From assembly GCF_036884655.1 (NCBI RefSeq), contig NC_088359.1:16411501-16475500 (forward strand): a stretch of 64,000 nucleotides of DNA, given 5' to 3'. Below are positions 32,078 to 44,712 of the stretch, one piece after another. This DNA is from Musa acuminata AAA Group. Lineage: Eukaryota; Streptophyta; Magnoliopsida; Zingiberales; Musaceae. Every line of letters starts with the position of its first letter. Position 1 is the first letter of the stretch. The position numbers and the translations under genes were made by a program. The notes beneath the pieces are model-generated. The model saw nothing but the letters and a program-made list of their open reading frames with translations, had not been told where the DNA came from and searched no databases.

Positions 32078-33331
32078 ATTATGACAATCAATTGATGATG
32101 AAGTTAACCTTAACTCCCCCTATCTATATGCCATACTTGATAAAAGACATTCTTGAATTCAAGGTCTTTGAATTCAAGAGACATATTGATAAGTTAAGTT
32201 CATTTAAACTTATCAATACACACATCATGATTCCTATCATGATCTAACATTCTCAAAATGATGTCACGGCATGACATCCATTTTTAAGTATGATATTTCA
32301 AATATGAAAGATGACAAAGATAGTAATTCATTATTCTATGGCAAGATATCAATTTGTAAAATTACAAGTTAAGCTCCTGATATCTTATCATAATGAAGAT
32401 AATTTATCAAGCAAACATTTCAAGTATATATGATGAAGTACATTACATACATTTGTCATCAATTTATCACATTTTGGTATTATTTCTCCCACTTTGTCAT
32501 CAACAAAAAAGAGAACAATTCAACAATGCAAGTATGGTAAAAAAAATCAAGTTTCACACTCAAAAGTTCTCATCATTAGATGTTATCAACATTAAAACGA
32601 TAGATTCCAACAACTTCTCCCCCTTATCATTATAATTTTGCATGAAGAAGAGGAAAGAAGGCAAAGAGGGAATCTATGAAGAACTAAGTTTGTGAAATTA
32701 TTTGAATCAAGCCAAAAAAGTTAAAATATCATGAGAAGAATTATTTGAATCAAGTCAAGGATTAAGATATCCATTGGAATTCCTTCAATTTTCATTGTAA
32801 GAATTCGTGGGAGAGGAGTATCATATGAATGAGAAATTTATGAATAAAACTTTATAGTGAGAAGAGTATTACATCAAATCTATTTCTTATCGAAAATTCA
32901 TAAGAGTGAAATCCGTGAGAGATGCATTTGTCAATGACTTCCATGAATCAAACATCAAGATATGTATAAATATTTCATGCATTTATAAAATGTTTTGTCA
33001 TAGCCTTTTCATCACTACTTGCATGAGGTAATATCATTAATGCTTTGTAGTACTCAAAGATTAAGAATCCGATGTATGATTAAAACTTCTCAATATTCAA
33101 TAGAAATCATAATCATCAAAGTAAACATGATATTGCATCATTGTATGATAACATGCTCATCATCATGGAAACTTATAGCATCAAAGCACAAAATTTTCAA
33201 CATCAAAGTAAACATGTTATTGAAGAACACAACCTTATCATCATATAAAATTCACATTATAAAATTATCAACATAGAATTTAAGTGAGTGATCAAAGAAT
33301 CAAGAAAGTTCAAAAATGAAATTTAACAAAT
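32078..33331 (-). other. G2 noncoding 3' region
   Basis: AT-rich sequence between the end of pol and the LTR, with the extra purine tracts and no credible gene. It lacks the GCAAGCTAGCAA repeat phrases found in the gag-only E elements. Confidence 0.65.
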
Positions 33332-36300
33332 TCATGCATTCGAATAAATTAACATTCCTAATTCTCTTCTAATAAAATCAAATTGTTCTTCACTTAAGGG
33401 CTTTATAAAAATATTGGCTAATTGATGTTTCGTATCAATAAACTCTAATATTACATCATGATTATTAACATGATCTCATATAAAGTGATGCCTAATATCA
33501 ATATGTTTAGTTCTAGAGTGTTGAATGAGATTTTTTGTTAAACATATTACACTTATGTTATCACATTTTATGGGAATGTTTTTAAGATGAATCTTATAAT
33601 CTTCTAAAGTGTTTTTCATCCACAACTTGTGCACAACATGCACTAGCTGCAATATACTCGGCTTCGATTGTAGATAGTGCAACCGAATTTTGTTTCTTGA
33701 AAGTCCAAGAAACAAGTGTGTGTCCTAAAAATTGATATGTTCCTGATGTGCTTTTTCTATCTAATCTATATCTAGCAAAATCCGCATCAGCATAAGCAAT
33801 TAGCTTAAAGTTCTCGGATTTTGGATACCATAGTTCTAGATTTGTGGTTCCTTTAAGATATCTAAGTATTCTCTTAACTGCTTTAAGATGAGATATCTTA
33901 GGATTAAATTGAAACCTAGCACAAAGTCCTACACTAAACATGATATCCGGTCTAGTTGCGGTGAGGTAAAGTAACCTTCCTATCATACCCCTATAAGCTT
34001 TTTGATCAAAGCTTTCTCCATTTTCATCAATTTCTAACTTAGTGGAGGTGTTCATAGGAGTGTTGATAGCCTTTGAGCTATCTATATTAAAACTTTTTAG
34101 CAAATCTAAAGCATATTTTGTTTGACTAAAAAATATACCATTACTTAGTTGTTTGATTTATAAGCCCAAAAAGAAAGTTAATTCCCTCATCAAACTCATT
34201 TCAAATTCAAGACTCGTACTTTTAGCAAATGACTAACATAGAGATTCATTCGTAGAACCAAAAATGATATCATCAACATAAATTTGAATAATAAAAAAAT
34301 TATTTTTAAAATTTTTGATAAACAATGTAGTATCAACCTTGCCTTTAGAAAAATTATTTTCGATAAGAAATAAGCTAAGTCTCTCATACCAAGCCCTTGG
34401 GGCTTGTTTCAATCCATAGAGAGCTTTAGTTAATTTAAATACATGATTAGGGAGATTATCATTCTCAAATCTGGGAGGTTGTTCAACATAAACTTCTTCG
34501 GAAATAAATCCATTAAGAAAAACACTTTTAACATCCATTTGAAACAACTTAAAATTGTTACTACTAGCATAGGCAAGGAGCATTCTTATGGCTTCTAATC
34601 GTGCCATAGGAGCGAAGGTCTCTTCATAATCAATCTCTTCTTCTTGGTTGAAACCTTTGGTCACTAATCTAGCCTTGTTTCTAACCATGGTACCAAATTC
34701 ATCTTGCTTATTTTTAAAGATCCATTTAGTACCAAAAACTAAATGGTCATTTGGCCTAGGAACAAGCTTCCACACCTTATTATTTTCAAATTGATTTAAC
34801 TCATCTTGCATTGCAATGACCCATGAATCATCTTTCAAGGCCTTGTCAATGCATTTTGATTCAATTTAGGAGAGAAAAGTGGCGTTGGCATAAAAATTCT
34901 TAAGAGAAGAATGAGTTTGAACCCCTTTAGATGTCTCCTATGATTAGCTCCTTAGGATGAGCATCTACATACTTCCAATCCTTGGGTAAGAATGTTTCAG
35001 AAATAGATGCATCCAAGTTGCTAGATGAAGAAAGGGTTTCATTTAAATTCAAAGCATCAAAATTAACATCATCATCAAAATCATTTTTCTTAATTTCGGA
35101 AACCTCATTAAAAACAACATGAATGGATTCTTCTATAATCAAAGTTCTTTTATTAAAGATACAAAATGCTTTAGAAATAGAAGAATAGTCAAGAAAAATT
35201 TCTTCATTGGATTTAGCATCAAATTTTCCTAAAGCATCTTTTTCATTCAAGATAAAAACACTTCACCCAAAAATTTTAAAATATGAAACATTAGGTTTTT
35301 TATTGTTCCACAACTCATAAGGAGTTTTGGTGAGTAAGTGTCTTACTAGAACTCTATTTATGACATAGCATGTCATGTTTACGGCTTCGGCCCAAAAATA
35401 TTTGGGCAGGCTATGTTCATTTAACATGGTTTTTGTCATTTCTTGTAAGTTTATATTCTTTCTTTTTACTACTCTATTTTGTTGAGGATTTCTTGGAGTA
35501 GAGAAGTTATGGTTGTATCCATTAGATTCACAAAATTCTTGGAAATCATGGTTTTGAAATTCACCACCGTGATCACTTCGAATTGACGAAATCATAAAAC
35601 CCTTTTCATTTTGAACAAGTTTACAAAACTTAGAGAAATACCTAAAGCATTCACTTTTGTGTGCTAAAAAATAAGTCCATGTGTATCTACTATAATCATC
35701 CACGATGATAAATGTGTATTTGCTACCTCCTAGGCTTGATGTAGCAATTGGTCCGAACAAGTCCATATAGATCAATTGCAAAGGTCTAGAGGTGCTTATT
35801 TGGTTCATAGGTTTGAAGCTACATTTTATTTGTTTTCCTAGTTGACAAACATCACACACATTATCTTTGATGAACTTGATATGAGGAATTTCTCTTACAA
35901 GTTCTTTAGATGAAATTTGGGTGATTAGTTTCATGCTAGAATGACCTAATCTCCTATGCCAAAGCCAAGCATCATCATTCAAAACTAAAAAACACATTCT
36001 ATTGCAAAGATCATTAATGTCAATGGTGTATATGTTATTTTGTTTTAGTACAATCATAGATGTGTTTTTGTGTAGTTTTTCAATAATACAAGCATTAGAT
36101 TCAAATTTAACAATATATCCTTTATCACACAATTGACTAATGCTCAAGAGGTTATTCTTTAAGCCATCAACTAACAATACATCTTCAATAAAGAAGTTTG
36201 ATTTGTTACCTATGGTTCCTTTGCCCCTTGTTGTTATCTCCGAAGGTGACATATCCTTCATCTATGCTAGTGAGCTTAGAGAATTGAGATGGATCTCCGG

Positions 36301-36408
36301 TCATATGCCTTGAGCATCCACTATCAAGGTACCATCTCTTGCTCCTGGCTTATGATGGTAAACATTTCTACAAAAAAGGATGATTTTTAGGTACCCATTT
36401 GACCTTGG
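33332..36408 (-). pseudogene. G2 Pol: SIRE-type copia PR-INT-RT-RNase H, decayed
   Basis: Minus-strand domains in order: protease active site YLDSGCSRHM (about 36340), then frame 35263-36261 with the GAG-pre-integrase finger (WHRRLGH, CDVCQLGKQ) and integrase core. D166 and D230 are present, but residue 266, exactly 35 residues on, is Lys instead of the catalytic Glu (VVKRKN). A stop follows at 35263. RT is at 34233-34838 (DVKSVFLNG, QIYVDDIIFG). RNase H is at 33594-34103 (ADADFARYR, AEYIAASA), with a tail to 33332 (RTKHIDIRHHFI). Several stops and frameshifts; not functional. Same family as G1. Confidence 0.88.
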
Positions 36409-38107
36409 TGTTAGGATCAAGAGCACTAAGAGGAGGGGGGGTGAATTAGTGCAGCGGATAAAAACATCAACTTCGTCAAATCTCTCGTATGATAAAAACC
36501 GTTTCCGATGTAAAACCGATTTTGGAAACTTAGCTTGAAAGCATACGTAAATGTATTGAAGGCAATAAGCTATTGAAGGGGTTTGCAGTAAGGTAATAGC
36601 AGGAAACAAAATGCAAACCAGATAAGACGGGAGTTTATAGTGGTTCGGTCAATCGTGACCTACATCCACTCCTCTGATTCCTCTTCCGTCGAGGCCACCG
36701 GCATCCACTAACGATCTTCCTTTACGAGGCGAAGATCAACCTCCTTCTTTCACCCCTCTTCTCCTTTTACCGGGTTTAGGAGACAACCCTTACAAGCACT
36801 CACTCTCCTCTCTAAAACAGAATCTTAACACTTAAGCTAAAGGAGGGATTTCTCAACTAATTTCTACAGTGTTTCTTTCCTTTTTTGCTCTCTGTGCTTG
36901 TGTGAATTAACCAAGGATGGGAGGGGTATTTATAGGCTCCAAACTGGTTTGAATTTGGAGCTCAAAAATGTCATCTCCAGGATTTTCGGGGTCCTGGCGG
37001 TACCACCTCCTGACAGGGGTGGTACAATCGCCTGGCAGCTCGGAGACTGAGCCTCTGGGCGGTGCCACCGCCTGACAGGGGCGGTCTGCCTAGTCTCGCT
37101 CGGAGACTGAGCCCAAGCGGTGCCACCGCCTGACTAGGGCGGTTGCACCGCCTAGTCTCGCTCGAAGACTGAGCTCAGGCAGTGCCACCGCCTGACCTGG
37201 GCGGTTGCACCGCCCAGCTTTCCTGGGAGACTATCTCCTGGGCGGTTCCACCGCCTAGTAGGAATTCTGGTCCAAATGGGTTGATCCATTCAGCCCAATT
37301 TGGGTCTATCAAGGGCCCAATTGCCCCCAGATTAAGTTAATGGGATCACCTCTCATTCCTAACTTAATCTACATGCTAACTACGATATTTCTTAAGACTT
37401 TTACTGCAACTTGCTCCGGTGCGTCAATCGCTTCTTCCGACGAGCTTCCGGCGAACTTCCGGTGAACATCCAATGAACCTTCAGTGATGCTCCGGCAAAC
37501 TTCCGACAAACTCCTGGACATACGAAGATCCACTTAGTGAGTTTCGACAAGCTTCTTTGGCAAGCTCCTGGACTTCTCGGATTTGTTCCCGCAGAACCTC
37601 CGACGACCGTCCGGACTTCCGTCAAACTCTCGAACTCCCAACGTGATCATGGTCTTGACTCCAGCGCAACTCCTGCTACATGTCTTACTTCCATCGTAGT
37701 TAATCCTGCACATGTAAAACAAAACTTCGATCGAGACAATTAATCCTAAGCAATTAACCAAGTTGTCCGGCATGTCATTGGTCCCTCGACGCTTCATCCG
37801 ATTATTCGGCGCATCGTCCTCTCCTGTGGCTTATTGCCCAATCGACCAGTTGACTCCATAACTCCGATATCCTTGGCACAATACCTGCTCTTCTTGGCCC
37901 GAGTCTATAGCCCGAAGCCTTATGTCGATACGTCGACCGATCCACCGGCCCAACGTCCAATATTCTGACATGTTCCTCCGGCACAACATGATTTTTCCTG
38001 CTTTAATTGTCTCATCCCGATCGAAGCATCCTATGTCACTCAAAACGCAGATTAAAACATAAACGCAATTATCAATTGGTTTCATCATCAAAATACGAGA
38101 TTCAACA
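36409..38107 (-). repeat. E3 3' LTR
   Basis: Starts TGTTAGGATCAAGAGCAC with a short G run, and ends GATTCAACA. The CACCGCC-type block is at 36980-37262, TTCCGGCGA-type repeats at about 37430-37640. Short open frames inside are repeat translations. Confidence 0.88.
36927..36934 (-). promoter_or_regulatory. TATA box of E3 LTR
   Basis: TATAAATA on the minus strand before CCCCTCC. Confidence 0.55.
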
Positions 38108-38121
38108 ATCTCCCCCTTTTT
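38108..38121 (-). other. Polypurine tract of E3
   Basis: AAAAAGGGGGAGAT on the minus strand. Extra tracts near 38178, 44782 and 45466. Confidence 0.7.
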
Positions 38122-38246
38122 GATGATGACAACCAATTGATGACGGAGTTAAACTTAACTCCCGGAGTTTAAACAAACTCCCCCTATCAATATGCTATAT
38201 TGATAGAACCTTGAATTCAAACTGAATTCAAGTCATTGCAATATTC

Positions 38247-39863
38247 TGTTGAATCTCGTATTTTGATGATGAAACCACTTGATATGTGTTTATAATTTAA
38301 ACTGCATTTTGAGTGATGCAGGTCTACTCGATCAGGATTAGACAGTTAACGTAGGAGGAATTGACGTTGTGCCGGAGGAGATCACGTTAGGATATTGGAT
38401 GGCAAAAGACTTCGGATGTCGGGCATCGGGCCAAGAGTGGAATTGCGCCAAAGATATCGGGGTTGCGGAGGTCAACCGCCGATTGGGCAACAAGCCGCAA
38501 GAGAGGACGATGCGCTGAAGAATCGGACGAAGCGCTAACCAATAACGTGCCGGGCAACAGAATGTCAATTCGTGTTGTAATAATTGTCTAAATCAGAGTA
38601 GAGTTTTGGCTTGTGTGTGCAGGATTAACTACGATAACGACGAAGACATAAAGCAAAACAAAGTGTTAGAGTCAAGCGCAAAGGATTTGTTGCGAGTTCG
38701 AGAGTTGGACGAAAGTCCGAAGGTTTATCGGGAATGCTGCCGGAACTAGCCGAGAATGAGTAGGGAGCTTGCTGAAGGGTTTTTCGGAAGCTCGCCGGAA
38801 GGTTCGTTGGAAAGTTCACGGAGCTCACCGAGAATGATCGGAGCTTGCCGAAGAAGCTCGTTGGAACTCGCCAAGATCAAATCATGAAGTCAAGGGGCTT
38901 GTCGGGAGTCCGCAAAATGGTTTCCGAGAGTTTATCGGAAGACCGTCGGAAGTTCGCCGGAAGCTCGCCGGAAGAAGTCTTGACTTGTGGACTTTGTAAT
39001 AGCTTAGGAAATGTCTTTAAATTCATAGTTAGCACATTAATTAAGGTTAGGATTAGGTGTTAATCCTATAACCCAAGTAGGGGCCAATTGGGCCCAAAAT
39101 TAGACTTGGTTTGGGCTAAATTTAAAGCCCAACCAGTGAACCGGAGAGTCTGGCAGTCGCACCGCCAGACTGGGCGGTTGTACCGCCCAGCACCCGAGAG
39201 CTGGGCGGTGGCACCGCCAGTCCACTGTCAGTGTTAGACACTGACAGGCGGTGGCACCGCCACTAACAAGCGATGGCACCGCCAGCATCGGAAATCAAAG
39301 AGAATTCAAATTTTGGAGCCCAAATTTGAATCCTCTTGAGGCCTATAAATACCCCTCAAATCTCAACTGAGATGACAACATTTTGAGAAGCAATTGATTG
39401 AGAGAAAGGTCTTAGAAAAGCCTTAGCAAGTCTTGTTTTCAATTTGCTAGTGTTCACCTCCTTCTTTCTTGCTGAAAATCTGTAAAAGAGTGAACCGCTT
39501 GTAAAAAGTTGTAAGAGGGGTATTTGCCCTTCCCTTTCAAGAGATTTGCTAGTGGAAGGTGGGAGCCTCATCGAAGAGGGCCTCGCAAGTGGATGTAGGT
39601 CATTTGACCGAACCACTTTAAAATATGCGTGATCTCTAGTTTTCATTTCATTATTGCTATTTACATTACTGCAAACCTTCTTACGTGCTTTATTTCCTCA
39701 TTACCTTTGCTGCACCACTTCATGAATACGCTTTCAAGTTAAGCACTTCCGAGTTCGATTTTTATCGTACGAAAGATTTGTCAAAACCGACGTTTTAATC
39801 CGCTGCACTAATTCACCCCCCCCCCCCCCCCCCCCCCCTCTTAGTGCCGCTCTGATCCTAACA
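38247..39863 (+). repeat. E4 5' LTR
   Basis: TGTTGAATCTCG to CCTAACA. Poly-C run of 23 at 39816-39838, CACCGCC block at about 39150-39292. Confidence 0.9.
39344..39351 (+). promoter_or_regulatory. TATA box, E4 5' LTR
   Basis: TATAAATA in GAGGCCTATAAATACCCC. Confidence 0.6.
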
Positions 39864-39865
39864 AT

Positions 39866-39877
39866 TGGTATCAGAGC
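39866..39877 (+). other. Primer-binding site of E4
   Basis: TGGTATCAGAGC two bases after the LTR. Confidence 0.85.
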
Positions 39878-39913
39878 CCGGTATTTCTCATTTCGGATTT
39901 ACACCCGAGAGAA

Positions 39914-40856
39914 ATGACTCTTCATGGCTTTCAAGAGGGCTTATCGGTTTTTCGTCCACCGTTGTTTAACGGATTGGACTACACTTATTGGAAAACTCGA
40001 ATGAGAGTTTTCTTGATTTCTATGAATTTGGATTTATGGAATATTGTTGAAAATGGTTTTCAACTTCCCTCTAAACCGATGAACGAATGGTCGGATTTGG
40101 AGAAGAAGTATTTTTTCTTTAAACACAAAGGCTATGAATGCCTTATTTTACGCTTTGGATAAAAATGAGTTCAATCGGATTTCAACGTGCGAAACAGCTT
40201 TTGATATTTAGCGAACACTTGAAATCACGCACAAGGGAACTAGTAGAGTCAAAGACTCGAAAGTTAACATTTTATTGCATGATTTTGAGTTTTTTCGAAT
40301 GCAACCAAGCAAGACTATAGGCGACATGTACCCCCGTTTCACGGATGTCGTCAATAATCTATGAGTTCTTGGTAAATCTTTTTCGAATTTTGATCTCGTA
40401 AGCAAGATCTTAAGATCCCTTCCAAAAAGGTGGGATCCTAAAATAACCGTAATACAAGAAACAAAAGATTTAAATATTTTTCCACTTGAAGAACTAATTG
40501 GTTCGTTGATGACATATGAAACGGTGCACAATGCACATGATAAACATGATGAATGAAATCACCTTCCAAAGAATATGAAGGATTTGGAACTCTAGACAAA
40601 TGAATACCACTTGAGCAATGACTCAAGTGATGAGGACAATGATGAACTTGAACTTCGAACACTAAATCTTAATAAGTTCATTAAACAAAAATCTAAAATA
40701 AACAATGAACTTGAACGGAGGAAGAGGCCAAAGAAGAGGAAGGCAACCAAGGATGAATTAAAAACTTCCAAAGGTGAAACGGTGAATTGGGCTTTGACGA
40801 GCTTCGACTACAAGGTAAGTAACTCAACTCTCTTGAATTATTTTGAAATTACTTGA
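39914..40856 (+). pseudogene. E4 Gag, capsid-only type, frameshifted
   Basis: From ATG 39914 it matches E1/E2 Gag (DYTYWKTRMRVFLISMNLDL) until an extra T in the T-run near 40112 shifts the frame. The original frame then continues with stops at 40209 (TGG to TAG) and 40362 and two more near 40555 and 40593. Its last 81 residues are open (40611-40856: SNDSSDEDNDELELRTLNLN, RRKRPKKRKA, VSNSTLLNYFEIT). The tail is the E1 type, again ending before any zinc knuckle. Confidence 0.88.
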
Positions 40857-43088
40857 TGTCTTTCATGAGTGCTTACTTTAGAATAGGAAATAAAAAATTA
40901 TTTTTCAAAAATTATATCATGTTTTTCTTTTTAGCATCTTTGAAAAATTAAAAATTTTGATCATGAAAAGTATATTGCTAAGGTTTCATGCATGTTATGT
41001 TTTTGAAATGTTGAATGATGTATGCAACATTATGGATGATAGTTATATGATATGTGATAATGCTTAGGATTAATCCATGCATGTGAATTTTGATGATTTT
41101 ATGTCATGCATGAGTTTTTGAAGTAAATGTTGATTTGATACTCTCATTTTGGATTAACATGTTTTTGGTTTAATCATTTTTATGACGTATTAAGATGGCA
41201 TAGTGCATGTACATATATGTATGAATTTCTTGATAGTCTTTTGATGATAGATGTGATATCATGATGTTTTATTTTTGATGTGTTTGGTCTTGACGGCTTT
41301 ATGACGAAACTTATGTTTTGATTTTAAATGATGATACATGTTTTTACAAAAAGACTTGAACACCCTCACATGAAATCAATTGTATGAAATGGAAATGAAT
41401 TTTATATCCTATTGAGATTAATGAATTTAGTTTACCAATCTTGTGAATCTCATGAAAATAAACATGATGAATATTTTGAAAATAAATGAGTGTATCATGC
41501 ATTTGGTCTTAATGATTTCTCTTGAACATACTTTTTGAAATCATACTTGATAATGAATATCAAGATATTAAAAGGATGTTATCATGGAATCATGCTTGAT
41601 AATTTATTTTACGAAATTTACCTTTCTATCTTGAATGTTGACATTTTTTTTTTAAAGCAAAGGCATGCTCATAAAAAGCAAATCACATGAATAGAAATTT
41701 ATAAAAATGAAATGTAATCCTCTATCTTATTGATTTTTTAATAAATTTATGCTTGTCATATATGAATTTATTGAATGTAATTTTGAGGATGATTTCAGAT
41801 TTGACAAATGCTTGATTCGTATTTACGACATAAGATACATTTTAAATATGAATCATGCTTCAATCATGTTAAATGCTTCAATCATTTTCTATCTCTAGAG
41901 TTCTCGATTTTGATGAAATACAAGTGATAAATTCATTTATGATATCTTGTAAACCACTTGAATTATGAATGAGTTTTTTTTATGATATGTTAAAAGAATC
42001 ACTTAAAAAGAAAATGCTTTTCCCATCTTATCGAGATTAATGATTTCATGATATTGTGTGAATCTCGAAATTGATTTTGATGAAATAGTAATAATATTAT
42101 TCATGTTATGAATCTCAAAAATGATAATTTGATTATGATTTTTTTTTTTTGAATTAACTTGAATGAAATTTTGTTTTAACCGAATCATGAACTTTCCCTT
42201 GACTTCTTAACTTAAGAATTCTGAAGAAACATGATGATTACTTGATATTTGATACTTGAAATTTCTTGTAAAATATGATCTTGATAAGAATATTTCAAGT
42301 TGCTCTTTGTGCTATATCTTTTCAAATGAATCATGAGCCCTGATATTATATATTTCATAATATAGAAATAACAAGATTTCTTTGTCTTGTATGTCTTGTG
42401 TGATGATTGTACATCAATTTGCTTTATTATGAATTATATGAATCTTGATCGTGAACTTGTTAAGAAGAATTTTAATGAACCATGAATCATATCTTTGGTA
42501 TTCACGAATTGATCCTTATTGATATCTTTCATGAATTCTTTGCATATTTGGCTTGTTGAATGGTTGAAATTTTTAGCCATTGAGTTCTCCCTTCTTTTCG
42601 ATAATGATAAATGGGGAGTTAGTTTACTAACTTGCATATTTCAAAGGAAGAAAAATTTGCTAGCTTATAAAACTTGCATATTTCAAGAAGCAAGAGTTGC
42701 TTTCTTGAACATCTCTAAATTGCTAGCTTGCAAGTTCTAAAATATTATAAAATTACTAGATTGCATGATGATAAAAATTTAATATTATATTTTTCATTCA
42801 ATAAGTTGAACCCATATAACAAACACTTGATTGTAGTACTTCTTTTTGTTGATGACAAAGGGGGAGAAGTATGTTGATGGCATGACATGTGATGCATAAG
42901 TTTTATGCATATGTTCATGATGATGTGTTGCAAGTATTCGTGATGAATATTGCAACGACTTGAATTCAGTTTGAATTCAAGGTTCTATCAATATGGCATA
43001 TTGATAGGGGGAGTTTGTTTAAACTCCGGGAGTTAAGGTAAACTCCGGGAGTTAAGGTTAACTCCGTCATCAAGTGGCTGTCATCATC
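40857..43088 (+). other. E4 noncoding interior
   Basis: AT-rich, no credible gene. A shortened set of GCTAGCTTG phrases remains at about 42650-42740, and extra purine tracts at 42858 and 43012. 40857-41480 resembles the E1 region 12950-13560 in reverse orientation. Confidence 0.7.
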
Positions 43089-43102
43089 AAAAAGGGGGAG
43101 AT
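43089..43102 (+). other. Polypurine tract of E4
   Basis: AAAAAGGGGGAGAT directly before the 3' LTR. Confidence 0.75.
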
Positions 43103-44712
43103 TATTGAATCTCGTATTTTGATGATGAAACCACTTGATATGTGTTTATAATTTAAACTGTATTTTGAGTGATGCAGGTCTACTCGATCAGGATTAGACA
43201 GTTAACGTAGGAGGAATTGATGTTGCGCCGGAGGAGATCACGTTAGGATATTGGATGGCAGAAGACTTCAGACGTCGGGCATCAGGCCAAAAGCAGAATT
43301 ACGCCAAGGATATCGGGGTTACGGAGGTCAACCGCCGATTGGGCAACAAGCTGCAAGAGAGGACAATGCGCTGAAGAATCGGACGAAGCGCTAACTAATA
43401 ACGTGCCGGGCAACAGAATGTCAATTTGCATTGTGATAATTGTCTAGATCGGAGTAGAGTTTTGGCTTGTGTGTGCAAAATTAACTACGATAACGATGAA
43501 GACATAAAGCGAAACAAAGTATCGGAGTCAAGCGCAAAGGATTTGTTGCCAGTTCGAGAGTTCGACGGAAGTCCGAAGGTTCATCGGGAATGCTGCCGGA
43601 ACTAGCCGAGAATGAGTAGGGAGCTTGCCGAAGGGTTTTTCGGAAGCTCGCCGGAAGGTTCGTTGGAAGTTCACGGAGCTCACCGAGAAAGATCGGAGCT
43701 TGCCGAAGAAGCTTGTTGGAACTCGGCAAGATCAAATCGTGAAGTCAAGGAGCTTACCGGGAGTCCGCAGAATGGCTTCCGAGAGTTTATCAGAAGACCG
43801 CCGGAAGTTCGTCGGAAGCTCACCGGAAGAAGTCTTGACTTGTGGACTTTGTAATAGCTTAGGAAATGTCTTTAAATTCGTAGTTAGCACGTTAATTAAG
43901 GTTAGGATTAGGTGTTAATCCTATAACCCAAGTAGGGGCCAATTGGGCCCAAAATTAGACTTGGTTTGAGCTAAATTTAAAGCCCAACCAGTGAACAGGA
44001 GAGTCTGGTGGTGGCACCGCCCAGCACTTAGAGCTGGGTAGGCGGTGGCATCGCCCAGCACCGAGAGCTGGGCGGTGGCACCGCTAGTCCACTATCAGTG
44101 TCAGACTCTGACAGGCGGTGGCATCGCCACTGATAGGCGATGGCACCGCCAGCATCGGAAACCAAGGAGAATTCAAATTTTGGAGCCCAAATTTGAATCC
44201 TCTTGAGGCCTATAAATACCCCTCAAATCTCAGCTGAGATGACAACTTTTTGAGAAGCAATTGATTGAGAGAAAGGTCTTAGAAAAACCTTAGCAAGTCT
44301 TGTTTTCAATTTTCTAGTGTTCACCTCCTTCTTTCTTGCTGAAAATCTGTAAGAGAGTGAACCACTTGTAAAAAGTTGTAAGAGGGGTATTTGCCCTTCC
44401 CTTTCAAGAGATTTGCAAGTGGAAGGTGGGAGCCTCATCGAAGAGGGCCTCGCAAGTGGATGTAGGTCATTTGACCGAACCACTTTAAAATCTGCGTGAT
44501 CTCTGGTTTGCATTTCATTATTGCTATTTACATTACTACAAACCTTCTTACGTGCTTTATTTCCTCATTACCTTTGCTGCACCACTTCACGAATATGCTT
44601 TCAAGTTAAGCACTTCCGAGTTCGATTTTTATCGTACGAAAGATTTGTCAAAACCGACGTTTTAATCCGCTGCACTAATTCACCCCCTCTTAGTGCCGCT
44701 CCGATCCTAACA
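43103..44712 (+). repeat. E4 3' LTR
   Basis: 1610 bp. The first dinucleotide has mutated from TG to TA, and the C run is only 5. CACCGCC block at 44005-44152. Confidence 0.9.
44211..44218 (+). promoter_or_regulatory. TATA box, E4 3' LTR
   Basis: TATAAATA in the conserved context. Confidence 0.55.

Larger units (their letters stand above)
30938..36408 (-). mobile_element. G2: SIRE-type copia element, 3' part, cut by E3
   Basis: Minus element: truncated 3' LTR (30938-32062), noncoding 3' region (32063-33331), pol (33332-36408). The rest, including gag and 5' LTR, is separated by E3 and does not reappear in the window. It is of the autonomous type, with all pol domains in copia order, but degraded. 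Confidence 0.88.
38247..44712 (+). mobile_element. E4: gag-only SIRE-clade element, complete but decayed
   Basis: 6.47-kb plus element inserted in E3 with a TATTC duplication at 38242-38246 and 44713-44717. LTRs at 38247-39863 (1617 bp) and 43103-44712 (1610 bp). Interior: PBS, broken gag (39914-40856), about 2.2 kb AT-rich noncoding sequence, purine tracts. The LTRs are visibly more diverged than in E2, and the 3' LTR begins TATTG instead of TGTTG. No pol. Confidence 0.93.
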
